Shown piece after piece: positions 33,706 through 42,254 of a DNA stretch of 64,000 nt; within the stretch, counting starts at the first letter, position 1; each line of letters opens with the position of its first letter. Below the pieces are notes generated by a model, which saw nothing but the letters and a program-made list of their open reading frames with translations, was not told the DNA's origin and ran no database searches. The DNA is from Streptomyces cylindrosporus (GTDB lineage Bacteria > Actinomycetota > Actinomycetes > Streptomycetales > Streptomycetaceae). The position numbers and the translations under genes are program-made. The DNA is taken from positions 62,001 through 126,000 of the forward strand of contig NZ_JALDAY010000005.1 of NCBI RefSeq assembly GCF_022698165.1. The letters are read 5' to 3'.

Positions 33706-36099
33706 ATGGGCGGATCAGCGCCGCGACGGGACCGTCATCTGCCGGTCGAGACCACGAGTTTCGTCGACCGGCGCGGCGAACAGACCGAAGGCCGGGAACT
33801 GCTCGCCAGGGCACGCCTGGTCACGCTGACCGGACCGGGCGGCGTCGGCAAGACGCGTCTCGCCATGCGCATCGCGGCCCGCGTCGAGCGCACCTTCCCG
33901 GACGGCGTGCGCTTCGTACAGCTGGCCGGGCTGCACGACCCGGCGCTCGTCCCGGTCGCCGCCGCCGACGCGCTCGGCCTGCACGACCACTCCCGCCAGC
34001 CCCCGCTGGACGCCCTGGTCGAACAGGTACGGGACCGCAAGCTGCTCCTCGTCATCGACAACTGCGAGCACCTGCTCCAGGCCTGCGCCGACCTGGCCGC
34101 CGCCCTGCTGCGCGGCACCACCGGCGTCCGCGTCCTCGCCACCAGCCGCCACCGCCTGGGCCTGACCGAGGAACACCTGCTGGAGGTACGGCCGTTACCC
34201 GTCCCCGACCCGGACGGCGACCTCGGAGCCTGTCCGAGCGCCGCCGACGGCTACCCGGCCCTCGCCCTGTTCGCCGACCGGGCCGCGGCCGTCGTCCCCG
34301 GCTTCGAGCTGACCGCCGCCAACCGCGCCGCCGTGGCCCGGCTGTGCCGCCGCCTCGACGGCCTCCCGCTCGCCATCGAACTGGCCGCCGTCCGCATGCG
34401 CGTCCTCGGCGTCGAACAGCTCCTGGAGCGCCTCGACGACCGCTACCGCCTTCTCACCGGCGGTTCCAGCGTCGCCCTGCCCCGCCACCAGACGCTGCGC
34501 GCCGCCGTCGACTGGAGCTACGAACTCTGCACCGAACAGGAGCAGTTGGTGTGGGCGCGGGCGTCCGTGCTGGCCGGCGGCTTCGACGCGGAGGCCGCCG
34601 AGGCGGTGTGCGCGGACGGCGAGCGCGGAGAGCCGGGGGTCTCCCCGGCCGGAGGCCGCGGGAGGGTCCGCTCGTACGAGGTGCTGGAAGCCGTCGCCGG
34701 GCTCGTCGACAAGTCCGTGCTGGCGCGGGAGGACGGGCCCGACGGGGTGCGCTACCGGCTGCTGGACACCCTGCGCCAGTACGGGCTCGACCGGCTGCGG
34801 CAGTGGGACGGCGAGGAGAGCGCGGCCCGGCGGCGGCAGCGGGACTGGATGCAGCGGCGGGCGGCCGGCTTCGAGCGGGCCTGGTTCGGGCCGGGGCAGC
34901 GGGAGGTCGTCGCCCGGCTGCGCGCCGACCGGGACAACCTCCGTGCCGCCCTCGACTTCAGCCTCACCGCCCCCGGCGAGGCCCTCGCCGGGCTGCGCCT
35001 CGCGGGCACCCTGTGGTTCTACTGGCATGCCTGCGGGGCGCCCCGGGAGGGCCGCTACTGGCTCGACCGGGCCCTGGCCGCCAGTCCCGGGCCCACCAGG
35101 GAGCGGGCCCGCGCCCTGTGGATCGTCGGGCTGCTCGCCGGCTCCGCGGAGGATCTCACCCTGGGGCTCGGGCGCGCCGAGGAAGGGCGGGTCCTGGCCC
35201 GTTCGCTCGGCGACGAGGCCGAGGTCGCGCACGCCGAGTACGTCATCGGCGTACTGCGCCTGTTCAACAACGACGTCCGCGGCGCCCTCGACCACTACCG
35301 GGCCACCGTCGCCCGCGGCCGCGTCCCCGGCCAGCACCTCAGCCTCGTCGGTCTCGACCAGGTCGAACTCGCCTGCGCCCTCAACTTCCTGGACGAACCC
35401 GACCAGGCCGCCGCCGTCTGCGCCCGCACCCGCCGGCTGTGCGAGGAGCACGGCGAGGAGTGGGTGCTCTCCTACGTACTGCGCCAACTCGCCCTCGCCC
35501 ACGCCGTCAAGGAGGACTGGGAGGAGGCCGAACGGCATGCCCGCGACGCCCTGCGCCTCAAGCTCGCCGTGTCCGACGTCATCGGGATCGGCCTCACCCT
35601 CGACCTGCTCGCCCAGACCGCCGCCCGGCGCGGCGCGTTCGAGCGGGCGGCCGTCCTGCTCGGCGGCGCCGACCGCGTCTGGGCCGACGTCGACCGCTTC
35701 CGCTGGGGCTCGAAGGCCCTCGGCGCGACCCGCCGCGACAGCGAGGTGCGTGCCCGCGGCGCCATGGAGCCGACCGTCTTCGAGAAGGCGTACGAGTGCG
35801 GGGCCGCGCTTGGGATGGAAGGGGTCGTCGGATACGCCGTGGAAGCGGACACCGGCGCCCAACAGCAGCTCCCGGAGCCCGAACCCACCTCCGACGGCCG
35901 GGCGGGCGGCGGCGTCCGGCTCACCCGCCGCGAGACCGAGGTCGCCCAGCTCGTCGCCGAGGGCCTCGCCAACCAACAGATCGCCGACCGACTCGTCATC
36001 GCCCGCCGAACCGCCGAAGGCCATGTGGAACGCATCCTCAGCAAGCTCGGCTTCAGCAACCGCAGCCAGATCGCCACCTGGATAACGGCCCAACGCTGA
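33706..36099 (+). CDS. ATPase-TPR-LuxR transcriptional regulator containing a TTA codon
   Basis: 797 aa; ATG after AGGGGAGG. Residues about 30-320 are an AP/NB-ARC-type ATPase (Walker [15 protein letters not shown], Walker [15 protein letters not shown]), residues about 380-660 TPR-like helical repeats, and the last 65 a LuxR/GerE helix-turn-helix ([36 protein letters not shown]). There is no N-terminal SARP DNA-binding domain. Leu codon 164 (34195-34197) is TTA, which in Streptomyces needs the bldA tRNA and usually limits translation to late growth. Targets unknown; a repeat array follows directly. Confidence 0.88.
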   Translation: MGGSAPRRDRHLPVETTSFVDRRGEQTEGRELLARARLVTLTGPGGVGKTRLAMRIAARVERTFPDGVRFVQLAGLHDPALVPVAAADALGLHDHSRQPPLDALVEQVRDRKLLLVIDNCEHLLQACADLAAALLRGTTGVRVLATSRHRLGLTEEHLLEVRPLPVPDPDGDLGACPSAADGYPALALFADRAAAVVPGFELTAANRAAVARLCRRLDGLPLAIELAAVRMRVLGVEQLLERLDDRYRLLTGGSSVALPRHQTLRAAVDWSYELCTEQEQLVWARASVLAGGFDAEAAEAVCADGERGEPGVSPAGGRGRVRSYEVLEAVAGLVDKSVLAREDGPDGVRYRLLDTLRQYGLDRLRQWDGEESAARRRQRDWMQRRAAGFERAWFGPGQREVVARLRADRDNLRAALDFSLTAPGEALAGLRLAGTLWFYWHACGAPREGRYWLDRALAASPGPTRERARALWIVGLLAGSAEDLTLGLGRAEEGRVLARSLGDEAEVAHAEYVIGVLRLFNNDVRGALDHYRATVARGRVPGQHLSLVGLDQVELACALNFLDEPDQAAAVCARTRRLCEEHGEEWVLSYVLRQLALAHAVKEDWEEAERHARDALRLKLAVSDVIGIGLTLDLLAQTAARRGAFERAAVLLGGADRVWADVDRFRWGSKALGATRRDSEVRARGAMEPTVFEKAYECGAALGMEGVVGYAVEADTGAQQQLPEPEPTSDGRAGGGVRLTRRETEVAQLVAEGLANQQIADRLVIARRTAEGHVERILSKLGFSNRSQIATWITAQR

Positions 36100-36171
36100 A
36101 CCGACCCGCCCCGCACTCCGCGGCGGAGGCCCGCACCCCTCCCCGCGACCGAGCCCACCCACGCCCTCCCA

Positions 36172-36830
36172 TCGGAGAGCCGGATCGCGTCTTCCCGCGG
36201 GAGTCGGTGCCGCGTCTTCCTGCGGGGGAGTTGGTGTCGTGTCTTCCTGCGGGGAGTCGGCACCGCGTGTTCCCGCTGGGGCGTCCGTGCCGCGCTTTCC
36301 TGCGAAGGAGTCGGTGCCGCGTCTTCCTGCGGGGAGTCGGCACCGCGTGTTCCCGCTGGGGCGTCCGTGCCGCGCTTTCCTGCGGGGGAGTTGCTACCGC
36401 GTCTTCCCGCTGGGGAGTCGGAACCGCGCCTTCCCACGGAGGAGTCGGCGCTGAGCCTTCCCGTCGGGAGCCCTCGGTGCCGTGTCTTCCCGCGGGGGAG
36501 TCGGCACCGCGTCTTTCCGCGGGGGAGTCGGCACCGCGTCTTTCCGCGGGGGAGTCGGCACCGCGTCTTCCCGCGGGGGAGTCGGCACCGCGTCTTCCCG
36601 CGGAGGAGTCGGTGCCGCGCTTTCCCGCCGGGGAGTCGGAACCGCGTCTTCCCCCCCGGGGGAGTCGGTACCGCGCCTTCACACCGAGGAGCCGGCGCCG
36701 AGCCTTCCCGCAGGGAGCCGCCATCGCGCCCACCTGCCGGGGAGCCGCCACCGCGCCCTCCCGCCGGAGACGCCCCGCGCCCACCCGCCGGAGACGCCAC
36801 CGCGCCCTCTGACCGGAGAGCCAGGATCAC
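36172..36830. repeat. tandem array of about 24 ~27-bp GC-rich units
   Basis: The core unit reads GGGGGAGTCGGCACCGCGTC followed by TTTCCGC. Units at about 36493-36600 are nearly identical; outer units are diverged and vary from 24 to 29 bases. A block of about 80 bases including TGGGGCGTCCGTGCC is duplicated at about 36244 and 36324. In central units CCGCG-N6-CGCGG can fold into a 5-pair hairpin, so the array could be a hairpin train. It fills the whole gap between the LuxR regulator and the MEDS gene, and its last degenerate copy supplies GGAGG for the next start. Length changes break frame, so it is not coding. Confidence 0.9.
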
Positions 36831-36840
36831 GGAGGATGTC

Positions 36841-37749
36841 ATGACCGTTCAACCCGCCCCCCATGCCGCGCCGTTCGACCACCGCATGGCCGTATTCGGC
36901 GGCGATGACGAGTTCGTCGCCGTCGCCCTGCCCTTCCTCGCCGAAGGCCTCGGTGCGCACGGCGAACCCCCGCCCGTCGTCGTCGCCGCCCCCGACAAGC
37001 TGGAACTGCTGCGCGACGCCCTCGATACCGACGCCAAGGACGTGGGGCTCATGCCGCACACCGAGTGGTACACCGGCTCCGCCGCCAACGCCGTGGCCCA
37101 GGGCGCCGGTTATCTCGCCGCCCACGCCGGCCCCGGCGGCCGTATCCATCTCCTCATGGAACCCGAATGGGACGGCCGGGCCGGCCGGTCGGCCCGGGAG
37201 ACCACCGAGTGGATCCGCTACGAGGCCCTCGCCAACCTCCTCTTCGCGCCGCTGGCCACGACCGTCCTGTGCGCCTACGACACCCGCACCGCCGGCACCG
37301 CCATCGTCGAGGCCGCCCGCCGCGCCCACCCCGACACCGGCGTGTACGAGGACCCGGTGCGGCTCACCGCCGAGCTGGACGCCGTACCGCTGGCGCCGCC
37401 CCCGCACGACGCCGAGCCGCTCGGCGAGCCGTACGCCGACGCCGTGCGCTCCCGGGCCGCCGCGCACGGGCTGTCCCGGGTGGACGCCGAGCTGTTCACC
37501 GAGGCCGTCACCGCCGCGGCCGCCGCGTACGGGCCGGTCACCGGAGCGCTGCTGTGGGGCGAGGCACCGGCCTGCGTCGTCGAACTGCGCCTGCCGCGCC
37601 GGGTCGACGACCCGCTGGCCGGCTTCGTGCCGCCCCCCGTCCCCGACCTCGAACCCGACCAGGGCCTGTGGTTCACCCGCCAGGTCTGCGCGTACGTCGA
37701 CGTCCGCGACGACGCCCACGGGGCGACCGTACGGCTGCAGTTCGGGTAG
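36841..37749 (+). CDS. MEDS-domain sensor protein
   Basis: 302 aa; ATG with GGAGG 5 bases upstream. The first 170 residues match the MEDS (DcmR sensory) pattern seen in many streptomycete regulators: DHRMAVFGGDDEFVAVAL, GEPPPVVVAAPDKLELLRDAL, IRYEALANLLFAPL, TTVLCAYDTRT. The C-terminal part carries no complete kinase motifs. Such proteins commonly accompany HATPase anti-sigma-type proteins, and one follows here. The frame is open upstream through the repeats, but that part is not protein-like. Confidence 0.75.
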   Translation: MTVQPAPHAAPFDHRMAVFGGDDEFVAVALPFLAEGLGAHGEPPPVVVAAPDKLELLRDALDTDAKDVGLMPHTEWYTGSAANAVAQGAGYLAAHAGPGGRIHLLMEPEWDGRAGRSARETTEWIRYEALANLLFAPLATTVLCAYDTRTAGTAIVEAARRAHPDTGVYEDPVRLTAELDAVPLAPPPHDAEPLGEPYADAVRSRAAAHGLSRVDAELFTEAVTAAAAAYGPVTGALLWGEAPACVVELRLPRRVDDPLAGFVPPPVPDLEPDQGLWFTRQVCAYVDVRDDAHGATVRLQFG

Positions 37750-37827
37750 CCCGTGGGTACGTACGCAGGTATGGATTCGGGTAGTCCTCCCCGTGCCCCG
37801 CACCCGCGGGGAGGCCAGTCTTCTCCC

Positions 37828-38313
37828 ATGCTGCAACTTTCCGGGAGCCCCCGCCCGGACCACGACCCTCAGCACGCCGGCCACTTGAGTGTCGAGTACG
37901 ACCCCCGTCCCACCGCCGTCCGGGAGGCCCGCGTGGAGGTTCGCAGACAGCTGGAGCGCTGGGGTCTGAGCGGGTGGGACGCGGCGGGGGACGGCGACCG
38001 GGCCGGCGGCGACCTGGTCGACGTGACCGAACTGCTGGTCAGCGAGCTGGTCACCAACGCCCTGCTGCACTCGCGCAGCCGCTTCCGGCTCACCCTGTCG
38101 GCCGCGCACGGCGTCCTGCGCTGCGAGGTGAGCGACTCGGGACGCCGTGTCCCGCGGGTGGTGGCGGCGGGTACCTCGGAGAACGGACGTGGAATGTTCC
38201 TGGTGGACGCTCTCGCGCTGCGCTGGGGCTGCCACCAGGACGGGCCGGGCAAGACCGTGTGGTTCGAGCTCGGCACCCGCGGACTGGACGGCTGCGGTCG
38301 GCGACAGCCGTAA
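37828..38313 (+). CDS. HATPase_c anti-sigma-type ATP-binding protein
   Basis: 161 aa from ATG 37828 (GGGGAGG 13 bases before); in-frame starts at 37753 and 37771 are possible. GHKL motifs: N box ELLVSELVTNALLHS, G1 CEVSDSGR, G2 NGRGMFLVDALALRWG. This is the RsbW/SpoIIAB-like class used by Streptomyces to sequester sigma factors or phosphorylate anti-anti-sigma proteins. Probably works with the MEDS protein upstream; the sigma partner is not identified here. Confidence 0.8.
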   Translation: MLQLSGSPRPDHDPQHAGHLSVEYDPRPTAVREARVEVRRQLERWGLSGWDAAGDGDRAGGDLVDVTELLVSELVTNALLHSRSRFRLTLSAAHGVLRCEVSDSGRRVPRVVAAGTSENGRGMFLVDALALRWGCHQDGPGKTVWFELGTRGLDGCGRRQP

Positions 38314-38373
38314 CGCTCCGCTGGGTTCGGCCGCTCGGGGTTCATCCAGGCGCCGGGCGGCCGTCACCTCCTC

Positions 38374-39633
38374 CTACGACCACCATTTGGGGCTCAGGGC
38401 GATCGCGCGGAGTTGTGCGATGGTCAGGGCCGGGGTGGCGCGGGTCGCCGCGGTGTCCTGGGCCCCGGAGTTGAAGGCGCTGACCACCACGCGCCGGCCG
38501 TCGCTGCGCATGGTGTCGACGGTCCACATCACGACCCCCGAACCGCCCTTGTCCCCGGGCCCCTTGCGCACGGCGACCTTCGTCCCGTCGGCCAGGGTCT
38601 CCGAGTCCGCGCCGAAGAGGTCCCCGGCCACGTCCGACATGTCGCCCTGCACATTGACCTGGACCAGGCTCTTGCCCTTGCCGTCGTCGAGGACCAGGTA
38701 ACCGAAGCCGGGGTCGTCGCCGCTGTCGTCGCTGATGGCCTTGATCCCCCTCGGCAGCAGGGACTTGAGCGTGGTGCGCGCCGCCGCGGTGGACACCGGC
38801 GTGGACTCGCTCGGCTGCGTGCTCGGCCTCGCCGTGTCCTCGGGCATCGCGTCGATCGCGTCCCGCCAGGGCTTCGCTGCCGCGAGCTTCTTCAACTGAC
38901 CCGCGGAGAGCGGCGGTTCGGCCCGCGTGGTCGGCGCGTCCTTCTCGGCCGCCGCGTTCCACTCGCTCACGCTGACGTGCTGCCCCTCAGGCGTCACGAG
39001 CTCGGCGTTCCACCACTTGGTGTCCACGCGGCGGTCCGGATACTCGTACCCCTGGAGCACCATCACCACCGAGCCGTCCGGCAGCCGGGTCCGGGTGCAG
39101 GCGTCGTAGTGGTAGTAGATCTTGCCCGGGCACTGGGTGACCTGCCGTGCCTCGTCACTGCCCGGCTCCACCCGCCCCAGGCTCACGCCGATCGCGGCGG
39201 CGCCCTTCCCGTCGTCGTACACGAGATGCACGTACGGCCCCGGCTCCTCGCTCGTGCCGCGTGCCTCCGCCTGGCTGAACTTGCCCTCGGGGAGCAGGCC
39301 TTCGAGCGTGCGGATCAGTTCGTCGCCGGAGACGGGGGAGGGGGCGCGGGTGGGGGTGGGCGCGGTGGCACTGGGACTGCTCGTGCCGACCGAGGACTCG
39401 TCCCGGTCCGGGGAGCCGCTCCCGGGCAGCAGCAGCGCGCCGCCCAGGCCGACGAGCGCGAGGGAGGCGGCCCCGCCCGCGACGGCGGCCCGGCGCCGCA
39501 GCAGCCGTCGGCGGCCCTTGAGCGCACCGGCCGTGACGAGCGCGGCCCGGTCGGTCTCGAAGACGGCGCCGGTGTCGCGCAGACCGGCGGAGAGCCGCTC
39601 CTCGAAGGGGTCGCTGTGCTGTTCGACGGGCAT
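38374..39633 (-). CDS. membrane protein paired with ECF sigma factor (putative anti-sigma)
   Basis: 419 aa. A cytoplasmic N-terminal segment of about 45 residues with a basic end (GRRRLLRRRAAVAGG) precedes one membrane helix (SLALVGLGGALLLPG). The outer 340 residues contain two related halves, each with an LLP-G sequence (LEGLLPEGKFSQAE, LKSLLPRGIKAISDDS) and a YVHLVYDDGKGAAAIGVSL-like strand set (GYLVLDDGKGKSLVQVNV). It lies 77 bases after the SigE-type sigma gene, the usual spot for its membrane regulator. No zinc anti-sigma motif is seen. Confidence 0.7.
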   Translation of the reverse strand: MPVEQHSDPFEERLSAGLRDTGAVFETDRAALVTAGALKGRRRLLRRRAAVAGGAASLALVGLGGALLLPGSGSPDRDESSVGTSSPSATAPTPTRAPSPVSGDELIRTLEGLLPEGKFSQAEARGTSEEPGPYVHLVYDDGKGAAAIGVSLGRVEPGSDEARQVTQCPGKIYYHYDACTRTRLPDGSVVMVLQGYEYPDRRVDTKWWNAELVTPEGQHVSVSEWNAAAEKDAPTTRAEPPLSAGQLKKLAAAKPWRDAIDAMPEDTARPSTQPSESTPVSTAAARTTLKSLLPRGIKAISDDSGDDPGFGYLVLDDGKGKSLVQVNVQGDMSDVAGDLFGADSETLADGTKVAVRKGPGDKGGSGVVMWTVDTMRSDGRRVVVSAFNSGAQDTAATRATPALTIAQLRAIALSPKWWS

Positions 39634-39672
39634 GACGGACCACCGTTTCGTGAAAGGGGATGGGACGAGCTT

Positions 39673-39722
39673 TCAGGGACGCGCTCTCAGGGACGCGCGA
39701 ATTCGTCCTTTCAGGGACGCGC
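39673..39722. repeat. triplicated 3' end of the sigma factor gene
   Basis: TCAGGGACGCGC occurs at 39673-39684, 39687-39698 and 39711-39722. The last copy is the stop and final codons of the sigma gene. The middle copy continues GAATTCGTCC, matching the gene's GTATTCGTCG, so it is a short tandem duplication of the gene tail. Confidence 0.75.
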
Positions 39723-40217
39723 GTATTCGTCGAGGTCCTCGCCGAGCAGCTCCCGCAGCCGCCCCAGCGCCCGCACGCACCGCGTCCGCACGGCGGCCGA
39801 GCTGACGTGCATGACGTCGGCGGTCTCCTCGATCGACCGGTCCTCCCAGTAGCGCAGGACGATCACGGCCCGGTCCTTGGCGGGCAGCCGGGACAGGGCC
39901 TCCAGGAGGGTCAGCCGCAGGGACGGGTCACCTCCGTCGGCGGGCCGGTCGGGCAGTACGTCGGTGGCGCGCTCGGTGCTGGAGCGCCGCCGCTGATGCG
40001 CGAGGAAGGTCCGCGTCAGTACGGTCTGCGCGTACCCGGCGGGGTTGCCGACCCGCGACATCCGCCCCCAGCCGACGTACAGCCGCCCGAGGGTCTCCTG
40101 CACCAGGTCCTCGGCGAGATGCGTGTCCCCGGCGGTCAACAGGCAGGCGGAACGGTAGAGATGACCGGCGCGCACCGCCGCGAACTCCGCGTACTCGTCC
40201 GCGCGTGCCTGTCTCAT
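39711..40217 (-). CDS. SigE-family ECF RNA polymerase sigma factor
   Basis: 168 aa from ATG 40217. Region 2 is clear (YRSACLLTAGDTHLAEDLVQ, YVGWGRMSRVGNPAGYAQTV) and region 4 contains LSRLPAKDRAVIVLRYWEDR and SIEETADVMHVSSAAVRTRC. It recruits RNA polymerase to stress-type promoters. It is divergent from the beta-helix membrane protein, with phased palindromes between them, and followed by a likely anti-sigma gene. The 3' end (EYARP-stop) has short partial copies just downstream. Confidence 0.9.
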   Translation of the reverse strand: MRQARADEYAEFAAVRAGHLYRSACLLTAGDTHLAEDLVQETLGRLYVGWGRMSRVGNPAGYAQTVLTRTFLAHQRRRSSTERATDVLPDRPADGGDPSLRLTLLEALSRLPAKDRAVIVLRYWEDRSIEETADVMHVSSAAVRTRCVRALGRLRELLGEDLDEYARP

Positions 40218-40288
40218 ACCGTTCCCCCAGTCCCCCGGCGCCGCCCTCACTTCATTGATGCGATGGGCCCGGGGAAATGTTTCATGCT

Positions 40289-40343
40289 CGGGGAAGATTC
40301 CCCGAAGCTTCGGAGAGTCTTCAGGAATCTTCGGGGAGTCTCC
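40289..40343. promoter_or_regulatory. palindromes and 21-bp phased direct repeats, sigma/beta-helix promoter
   Basis: CGGGGAAGATTCCCCG (40289-40304) and CCGAAGCTTCGG (40302-40313) are overlapping perfect palindromes. CTTCGGAGAGTCTTC (40308-40322) is repeated as CTTCGGGGAGTCTCC (40329-40343), 21 bases later. The cluster ends 18 bases before the start of the beta-helix gene and is divergent from the sigma gene. Probably an operator or a structured leader. Confidence 0.55.
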
Positions 40344-40361
40344 GGGGACAAGGGGGATCAC

Positions 40362-42254
40362 ATGGCGGACGACGACGGCCCGCCGGCCGGGTGGGACGAG
40401 GGCGAGTGCCGGATGTGGGAGGCCTACCGGCGCGGCGAGTGGTGCGAGGGGCTGCCGGAAGTGCGCGGGGCGGCCGTACGCCGCCTGCTGCTGACCGCGC
40501 CGCCACCACACCCCGGCCACCTCGCCCGGCTCCGGCTGCGGGGCGTGCGGATACGCGGGGAACTGGACCTGTCCGAGGCCGTGGTGCGCGGGGCGGTGCG
40601 GCTGCGGCGGTGCCGTTTCGACGAGGAACCGCGCCTGGAGGGAGCGCAGTTGGAGGCGCTCGAACTGGACGAGTGCCGGCTGCCCGGGCTGCGGGCCCAC
40701 AGCGCCCGGACCGCCCGGGAGTTCAACGTCACCCGCTGCACGGTGGACGGCACACTCGACCTGCGCTCACTGACCGTCGGCACCCATCTCTCCCTCGAAG
40801 GCACGAAGGTCCGCCCCGGGCCCGGGGAAGCCGCCATCGACGCCCGGTCCGTCGCCGTGGACGAGTCCCTGTCCGCGACCGGTCTGGACTGCGCGGGCGG
40901 CTTCTACCTGAGCAACGCCCGCGTGCAGGACCTGCTCATACTCCGGGGAGCGACCATCAGCACCCCCAGGGGCAACCTCCAGATGTCCGAACTCACCGTC
41001 GGCGGCGGCCTGTACATGGGCCGCGGCTTCTCCTGCGCCGGCACGGTCAACCTCTGCGGCGCCTCGATCGGGGCGACGCTGGAACTGCTCGACGCCACCC
41101 TCACCGGCCCGGGTCTGGACGCGGGCGACCACGCCCTCCACCTCGGCTGCGCCCAGGTCGGCGGCGACATCCAGGCCGAGCGGGGACTCGTCGTCGACGG
41201 CCCGATCACCCTCGCTGACACGACCGTACGCGGCAGCGTCGTCCTCAGGGGCGCCCGCCTGAACCATCCTTCGGGTACGGCACTCACGGCGGCCCGCGCA
41301 CACATCGGCGGCGACCTCGACTGCGGCGGCGGACTGTCGGCGCACGGCACCGTCGACCTGTGCGACGCCCGGATCGGCGGCTCGCTCGTGCTTGACGGCG
41401 CCGAACTGACCGCGCCCGACAGCAGCCCGACCGCCCTGAGCGCCCACGGCATCGACGTCGGAGGCGTCGCGCACTTCAGTCGCGGGTTCACCGTCCACGG
41501 CAAGGTCGGCATGAGCAACGCCACCGTCCGCAGCTCCCTGTCCTTCAAGGGGGCGATCCTGGACGCGGCCGTTGACGGGGAAGCCCTCGTCTGCCGCGGC
41601 ACGACAGCCGCCGCACTGTTTCTCCAGTTCCAAGAGCCTCCCAGGGGCGGCGTCGACCTCAGCCGTACCAAGGCGGCACTGATCTGGGACGAGCCCGCCA
41701 CCTGGCCCGCCTCCCTGATCCTGGACGGCACCGTCTACGACATCCTCCGGCCCACCCTGCACGCCGAGGAGCGCCTCCCGTGGCTCGCGCGTGACCCGCA
41801 GGGCTTCGCGCCCCAGCCCTACGAGCAACTGGCAAGTGTCTACCAACGCCACGGCCGGGACGCCGACGCCCGCACCGTCCTCGTCGCCAAGCAGCGCAGC
41901 CTGCGGCCGACCCTCGCGTTTCCCGCCCGGCTGTGGAGCCTGCTCCAGGACGCGACGGTCGGCTACGGATACCGCCCGCTGCGGGCGGTATGGCTGCTGC
42001 TGTGCCTGCTGGCCGTCGGCTCCGCGCTCTTCGCCACCTGGCACCCCCACCCCGTGGGCGGCGGCCCGTACCCCCGCTTCCAGCCGGTCATCTACACGCT
42101 CGACCTGCTGTTGCCGCTGGTCGACCTCGGCCAGGAGCGGGCGTACGAGCCGTCCGGGGCCATGCAGTGGGCGGGGATCGTACTCATCGGCACCGGCTGG
42201 CTGCTGGCCACCACCGTGGCGGCGGGTGCCGGCCGTGTGCTGCGCAGGAGCTGA
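40362..42254 (+). CDS. beta-helix-repeat protein with C-terminal membrane domain
   Basis: 630 aa; ATG after AGGGGGATC. Residues about 60-430 consist of around 15 rungs of 20-30 residues that alternate an acidic strand and a turn (AHIGGDLDCGGGLSAHGTVD, LCDARIGGSLVLDGAEL), as in right-handed beta-helix or pentapeptide-like proteins. Residues about 540-630 carry two to three hydrophobic helices (AVWLLLCLLAVGSALFATW, WAGIVLIGTGWLLATTVAAG). There is no signal peptide, so the repeat domain is presumably cytoplasmic and tethered to the membrane. Function unknown; divergent from an ECF sigma gene that may control it. Confidence 0.75.
   Translation: MADDDGPPAGWDEGECRMWEAYRRGEWCEGLPEVRGAAVRRLLLTAPPPHPGHLARLRLRGVRIRGELDLSEAVVRGAVRLRRCRFDEEPRLEGAQLEALELDECRLPGLRAHSARTAREFNVTRCTVDGTLDLRSLTVGTHLSLEGTKVRPGPGEAAIDARSVAVDESLSATGLDCAGGFYLSNARVQDLLILRGATISTPRGNLQMSELTVGGGLYMGRGFSCAGTVNLCGASIGATLELLDATLTGPGLDAGDHALHLGCAQVGGDIQAERGLVVDGPITLADTTVRGSVVLRGARLNHPSGTALTAARAHIGGDLDCGGGLSAHGTVDLCDARIGGSLVLDGAELTAPDSSPTALSAHGIDVGGVAHFSRGFTVHGKVGMSNATVRSSLSFKGAILDAAVDGEALVCRGTTAAALFLQFQEPPRGGVDLSRTKAALIWDEPATWPASLILDGTVYDILRPTLHAEERLPWLARDPQGFAPQPYEQLASVYQRHGRDADARTVLVAKQRSLRPTLAFPARLWSLLQDATVGYGYRPLRAVWLLLCLLAVGSALFATWHPHPVGGGPYPRFQPVIYTLDLLLPLVDLGQERAYEPSGAMQWAGIVLIGTGWLLATTVAAGAGRVLRRS

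Noticed and set aside
33657-36812. Plus-strand 1051-codon frame over the LuxR regulator
   Set aside because: Low-complexity Arg/Pro translation with no domain; the other frame holds Walker motifs and a LuxR domain.
36172-36830. Repeat array as a CRISPR locus
   Set aside because: Units are contiguous with no unique spacers, lengths vary from 24 to 29 bases, and no cas genes are near.
36367-36840. Repeat array as an N-terminal extension of the MEDS protein
   Set aside because: The frame stays open, but unit lengths of 26 and 29 shift its meaning, the translation is Arg/Pro noise, and a good GGAGG lies before the ATG at 36841.
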